From the NCBI GenBank assembly GCA_016617855.1, contig JAECUM010001153.1, forward strand, positions 62,001-126,000: a stretch of 64,000 nt of DNA. Direction: 5' to 3'. Below are positions 59,011-64,000 of the stretch, one piece after another. Each line of letters starts with the position of its first letter. Within the stretch, counting starts at the first letter, position 1. The DNA is from Megalonaias nervosa. Its lineage: Eukaryota > Mollusca > Bivalvia > Unionida > Unionidae. The notes below the pieces were generated by a model. That model worked only from the letters and a program-made list of their open reading frames with translations, was not told the DNA's origin and made no database searches. The position numbers were made by a program, and so were the translations under genes.

Positions 59011-62000
59011 CTATTTAAGGCAAAATTAAGAAAAACAATAGACCCTCTGAAAACTTAAAGTAAATCTGGTGGAGCAAAATAAATGTTATATTTCAATTAT
59101 TCATATAGGTGGCCCATTAATGAATTTTGACTTTAACTGTACGCTATACTTGTAAATTCATACCATCTCATCTCAGTGAGATCCCTACTGCTAATGGAGG
59201 TTAATGTTCTACCACTTCCTAAATGAGACAAATTAAATATTACCTTGCTGAGGTTTACTTGTGTTTTACTGCTGCAGACAATTTTCCATTTGCCATTTTG
59301 TTACAACTTATTTCATATGTATCTTTTGTTCATTTTGGGTCTTTTTTTAATATGATTATGCTGGTGGAAAGATGGAGAGAAACTTGTAAATGTTACCTAT
59401 GAAGGATTGTCATGTTTTATACCATGCTCATCTCCATGTATGGCATGCCTCAAGAAAACATGGTGAATAAATATTCAAAGGCGACATAAGTAAGTAGGTC
59501 ATGAGATCTTTTTGAATATCAATGACATTGCCAGATTTATCTGAAAGATTTGATACATATTCTTTCCAAGCTAGTAGAATCTAATGATTCAGGTCTGGGA
59601 TCCTCAGCTATGTTTCCTATATGCCAGGCATTGTATCAACCTGTCTTGGATTCATGTTTCATATCTGCCAGGCATTGTATCAACCTGTCTTGGATGCTGT
59701 TTTTATCATTTTGAACTACTCCATGCAAATAAGTAACATGTTTCACATTTTGCTCCAGTAATTCTGTTGTATATAGAAAAGGTTAACATTCAACATTGAC
59801 AGAATGCAAGTCTCGTGCACCAGGAATACACATGATACATTTATATATATTTAGCCATTTTGAAGCAATTAAGTTTGACTTTTAAGCATTTGTCAGTTTT
59901 TTAACAAATATCATGCAACACTTATGCAACTTTTTTCTCCTTAAAGTTTCCAAATTCTTGCAGAAAAGATTAATAAGTTTATTTTCCCCCAACATTTTCA
60001 GTACCATTGTGACGGTATGAAAGTTACTGTAATGTTAAATGCATCACCAAAGCCAGTATTTTACTGACATGTGTAAAATTATAAAGATACTTGCCATCTA
60101 TACTCACTTGTAAGTTGAGTACAACTGCAAACATGATAGACCCTGACCAACTGTTGCATAATATACCAGCAGGTCAAGGTCATTTTGTTCTACTCCACAG
60201 ACCCAGATCTACCTTCTTATTATGAGATCACAGATCTTACTGTATACGAGTATATACTCTACCTGCCTCTAATGCTGGTATGATTGATTCCCACAGAAAA
60301 TAATTAGATAATTTCTGTGCATTTGTCACAAGTCTAAACCTGTTTTATCATCTGTCATATTTTATTTTCACACAGAGGATTCTAAGACAAAATTCCATGT
60401 GGTTGTTTATCCTCCAGTGTTGAGATTTGTATGATTTACTCCACAGTGTGTGAATATATGTCACTAATTTTATGTACAAAAATTGTTGCCAGTTTAGTAT
60501 AAAGGCAGGTCAGGTTAATGATAAAAAATTGATGACATACACTACATTAGGAGAGACGTGGTGCTCTATAAAAACTTTGTAAACAAGTTATTTGTAGGAG
60601 CACAGTTCATAGTTCCATAGTACTACTCACTAGTGTTTAATTTCATATCAGACACTATTTTCTGGGTCATAAGTTGTCCCAAGGAAAGTTACACACTTGT
60701 TTCTCCACTACTGATCAAGCATGACAGAGTACTGTTGAGTGTGATGACAGATAACTCTAACGATACATCTGTCAAATGATAGTAAGTTTGATGACAGATA
60801 ACTGAACATTAATCTGTCAGATGATAGTAAATGCTGGGCAGGATCATCTTAGTATATTTTAGCTAGAGCAAAGTTATGTAAATGTGTTGTGACACCAACT
60901 GGTCATAAGGTTCTTCAAGACTCTGGCTGGATAAGTGATTTTTAAAGCCACACCCTAGATGTAAATTAACAGATAAAACTAGGTCACAGGCTGGATCTGG
61001 CCATTGGCGATATTTTGCCAACCTCTTCACTATTAACATTAAAGATTAAACATAACTGGTGGAGAAAAATTTCAGTCACGTTTAAAAATGTATTATTATA
61101 TATTTTTATGTAATCAGTTAATAGAGTTCATTGTTTTTATATCATATCTGTAAAATTTCAGCACAACTGATTTAAGCATTTTAGGCGTAATTGGCCTTTA
61201 AATCTCATTTTTTTTTTGACAGTCTTCACCATTTTCTTGTAGAGTGTCCTGACCAACACTTTGGAATTGCATATTAGAAAAAACATTGTCCACAGATTTC
61301 ACCTCCTTCATATATTTATTGTTAAGAAATTAGCCATGTCATTGTACAAACATTATCCACAAATTTAATGTACTTCATATTACTTTTATCATTATGAGAC
61401 AGATGTTGGTTAGGTGAAATTTAGTCTGATATGTGCTGTGAAGGATGTATGATTTGACAAGTTAACCATGTTGAATGACACAGTTTGTCATTGACCAATA
61501 TGTTGACCTGTTTGTGAAGTGTAATCAATATTTTAGATTGTACGCATACTGACACTAATAAAACACATAAAAGAAACAAAATGTTACCAGTATTTTGTTG
61601 TTTTTGTTTAAATGTATAAATGAATTTACATATTCAAATTTAGTTTTGTTTTATCCTTCACTGTTATTTTGCGGATTTTGATTGATAAAAGTGGATCTTG
61701 TATTGAGTTTTTTAAATTAAGTCTATAGAAGATTGATTAATTAATGTAAAATGCTTATGCATGCCCTATTTCACACCCATCTCCAAATTTAGTAAATGTG
61801 AAGAAAGTGAGTAAATGCAAAATTATAGAAACAATTGGAGGAATGTAGAAAAGTGTATACGCCTATCATTATCATCAGTGAAAGGTGCTGGTACAACCTT
61901 ACAAGATAACTAGAATTCATTCAGTTGTTCTCTGAATGCTTCGAGAGCTATCATGGCATGGCTGTGTGATAATTAAATTTTGGCCTACATCTGTTCATTC

Positions 62001-62643
62001 CTGATTGCCAGATTAGCTGCAACTTAATAAATTGATATAATAGCTTCAGATTTAATGAGGTCAACCTTAATATAGTCATAACAAGACTGGATTTTCACTT
62101 CCAGCTTAAATCCTGAATGTGGCTTTGATAATTTTGCAATTTTAGAAGAGGAAAGAAATGTTAAAGTTTCATACATTAACAAAATCAAGAGGTGTGGTGA
62201 TTCCAATATTTCAAAACTTAAAGTTGATGCTATTTAAAGCAAAAAAAAATGTGTGTTGCTGGTAATCTGTCAGTCCTTATTTTTCATTGCCAACCCTAGC
62301 TCCTTCACCCCCCACCCCTCTTTGTAAAATAATATACTAAAATTGATTTGTGAATCTAAGAATCTAATTGAGCTGGTTCAGCTCAGTACTTGAAGCACAT
62401 AGTTCATTATTTATACTAATCATTATAATATATAATGTTTAATTTTTTATATATAAATAAAATTATTAATAATTTCCCAAACTTGATTAGTACATCTAAT
62501 TGAGCAGGTTTAATACAGTACTTGAAATACTTAGTACATTATATATACACTAATCATTAAAATACGGGTTTTTTAACCCAAAAAATTACCTATCTACCCA
62601 AATTTTACAAAACAATGTAATAGAAAAAACATTTAATTTTCCT

Positions 62644-62898
62644 AATGTACAGTTCATGCTATTTAATGTGCAGTTCATGCAAGTTCATGCTATTGAATGT
62701 ACAGTACATGTAAAGTTCATGCTATTTAATGTACAGTAAATGCAAGTTCATGCTATTTAATGTACAGTACATGCAAGTTCATGCTATTTAATGTACAGTA
62801 CATGCAAGTTCCTGCTATTTAATGTGAAGTACATACAAGTGCAGGCTCTTTAATGTACAGTACATGTAAGTGCAGGCTATTTAATGTACAGTACATGT
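62644..62898. repeat. Minisatellite, 31-bp unit, about 8 copies
   Basis: Unit AATGTACAGTACATGCAAGT then TCATGCTATTT. Confidence 0.92.
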
Positions 62899-63774
62899 TT
62901 TAAATATATTTTTTGACCAAACCAATTACATGCATTTGTAGCATGAGGACAAATAATACATGTGACAGATTTGGGGCTATGTTGTCTTGTCAGCCCCAGG
63001 TCATAGTCTGGAAAAGAGGGTGGAGGTGCATGGGTTGTTATGGTGGTGGTAGTTATTATTTGGCTTTAATCCTGTAAGCCCAGGGTCACAGGCTGGAGTG
63101 GGGAATAATACACATGGGGATTTGCCATGTTGTTAAAGTCAAATTACATTATGATTAATAAAATGGCATGACAGGTCAGCTCATTTAATAAGGACACAGT
63201 AAGTACACAGTTTGGACCAGACTTGTATTGGATTTTGCAAAGTTTCCAGACTGGTGTCGGTTGTTTGACTGACTTGCAGAAGCAGATGAAACAGAGAATA
63301 CATTTCATAGATTGCGGTCGCTTCGTTACTTGTTGCTATATGACACCAGGTTAAGTTGTATGTTATAATCTTTGTATTGTTTTTTGTCTGGTTGGCAAGA
63401 CACTGCTGTGTGTTATACTTGTTGAATGATGTAATACAGTTGATGGGTGTGTAGATACTATACAGGTGCTGTACCTTGGATAAGGGTGGGATCTCAACTA
63501 TTTGATTTCATGGCAGCATATGAATGTAACAGGTGACTCACTTTTCACCAGCTGGGCTAGGTTAATTGGAAGTCCACACAACAAATGCAGAGCAACATTG
63601 AGAAATTAAAAAAAAAATAATTACAAAAAAAATAGTCCTTTTATGGTCCTTACCCAACCTACATGAAGTTATGACTTGACTCCAAGCAAAGTGTATGATG
63701 TGTCAGAAGTAAACAAAAAGCAAAGGTACCTGTAGACATCAGCTGTGCATATCTATTTATGTATGCATATTGTG

Positions 63775-63995
63775 TTAGTTTTAACATTATGTGAGGTGGT
63801 TTCATCATTATGTGCAATACTTTTGACATTATATATTGTGATTTCATTAATATATCCAGTACTTTTAACATTACATGTGGTGGTTTTGCCACTATATGTA
63901 ATAGTGTTGTTTCTGTATATGGTGGTTTCCGCAAATATATATGGTGCTGTCTCCATTATATTTGGTGCATTTTTCTTTATATTCGGTCCTTTTCA
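63775..63995. repeat. Degenerate tandem repeat, about 28-31-bp unit, 7-8 copies
   Basis: Unit resembling TTTTAACATTATNTGNGGTG plus GTTTCAT. Open minus-strand frames across it (63659-63956) are repeat artefacts. Confidence 0.85.
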
Positions 63996-64000
63996 TCTGT

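Larger units (their letters stand above)
58398..64000 (+). other. Second intron of PDLIM gene 2 (continues past the window)
   Basis: CpG-poor intronic sequence. Apart from the arrays listed separately and short duplications at about 59597-59695 (GCCAGGCATTGTATCAACCT twice) and 60738-60830 (GATGACAGATAACT twice), 59030-62640 and 62900-63740 hold nothing I can recognise. No further exon with matching phase was found. Confidence 0.6.

Overview
This is a eukaryotic, animal-type window. It has multi-exon genes with GT-AG introns, SINEs, LINE and LTR relics, DNA-transposon derivatives and very dense minisatellites. Nothing prokaryotic is visible. The SINEs, the RT family and the Zasp/PDLIM protein sequence suggest a lophotrochozoan invertebrate, most likely a mollusc. 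That is an inference; no species is identified.

The only intact host coding sequence belongs to two PDZ-LIM (ALP/Zasp/PDLIM) genes on the + strand, head to tail. The first contributes its last three exons (381-525, 2175-2260, 5263-5366): a Ser/Pro-rich linker and one complete C-terminal LIM domain, ending at a TAA at 5364. The second contributes its first two exons (42616-42729, 58246-58397): most of an N-terminal PDZ domain with a PWGF loop. Its remaining exons lie beyond the right edge. In all four junctions that can be tested, the reading phases agree. Proteins of this family tether alpha-actinin at Z-discs and stress fibres.

Layout: 1-5.4 kb is the 3' part of gene 1. 5.4-20 kb is an array-rich tail with at least a dozen independent tandem repeats of 21-72 bp units and a degenerate satellite near 17 kb. 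20-25.6 kb holds SINEs and a 46-bp satellite into which two inverted-repeat elements have inserted. 25.6-33.2 kb (perhaps to 36 kb) is a run of broken minus-strand reading frames that I read as a decayed Polinton/adintovirus-like DNA element, anchored by a P-loop packaging-type ATPase and a small basic/Gly-rich protein next to it. 36.6-40.6 kb is a Ty3/gypsy relic in which integrase precedes reverse transcriptase (Gmr1-like order), split by a 5'-truncated LINE and a hAT-like remnant. 42.6-58.2 kb is the 15.5-kb first intron of gene 2, carrying LTR-like repeats, a 1.2-kb foldback element, a MITE and SINEs. 58.4-64 kb is intron 2.

CpG is visibly scarce in roughly 1-15.6 kb and again after about 43.6 kb, but close to normal between. 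This fits gene-body methylation of the two genes and an unmethylated intergenic region. All sequence similarities named here come from reading by eye; no database search was possible.
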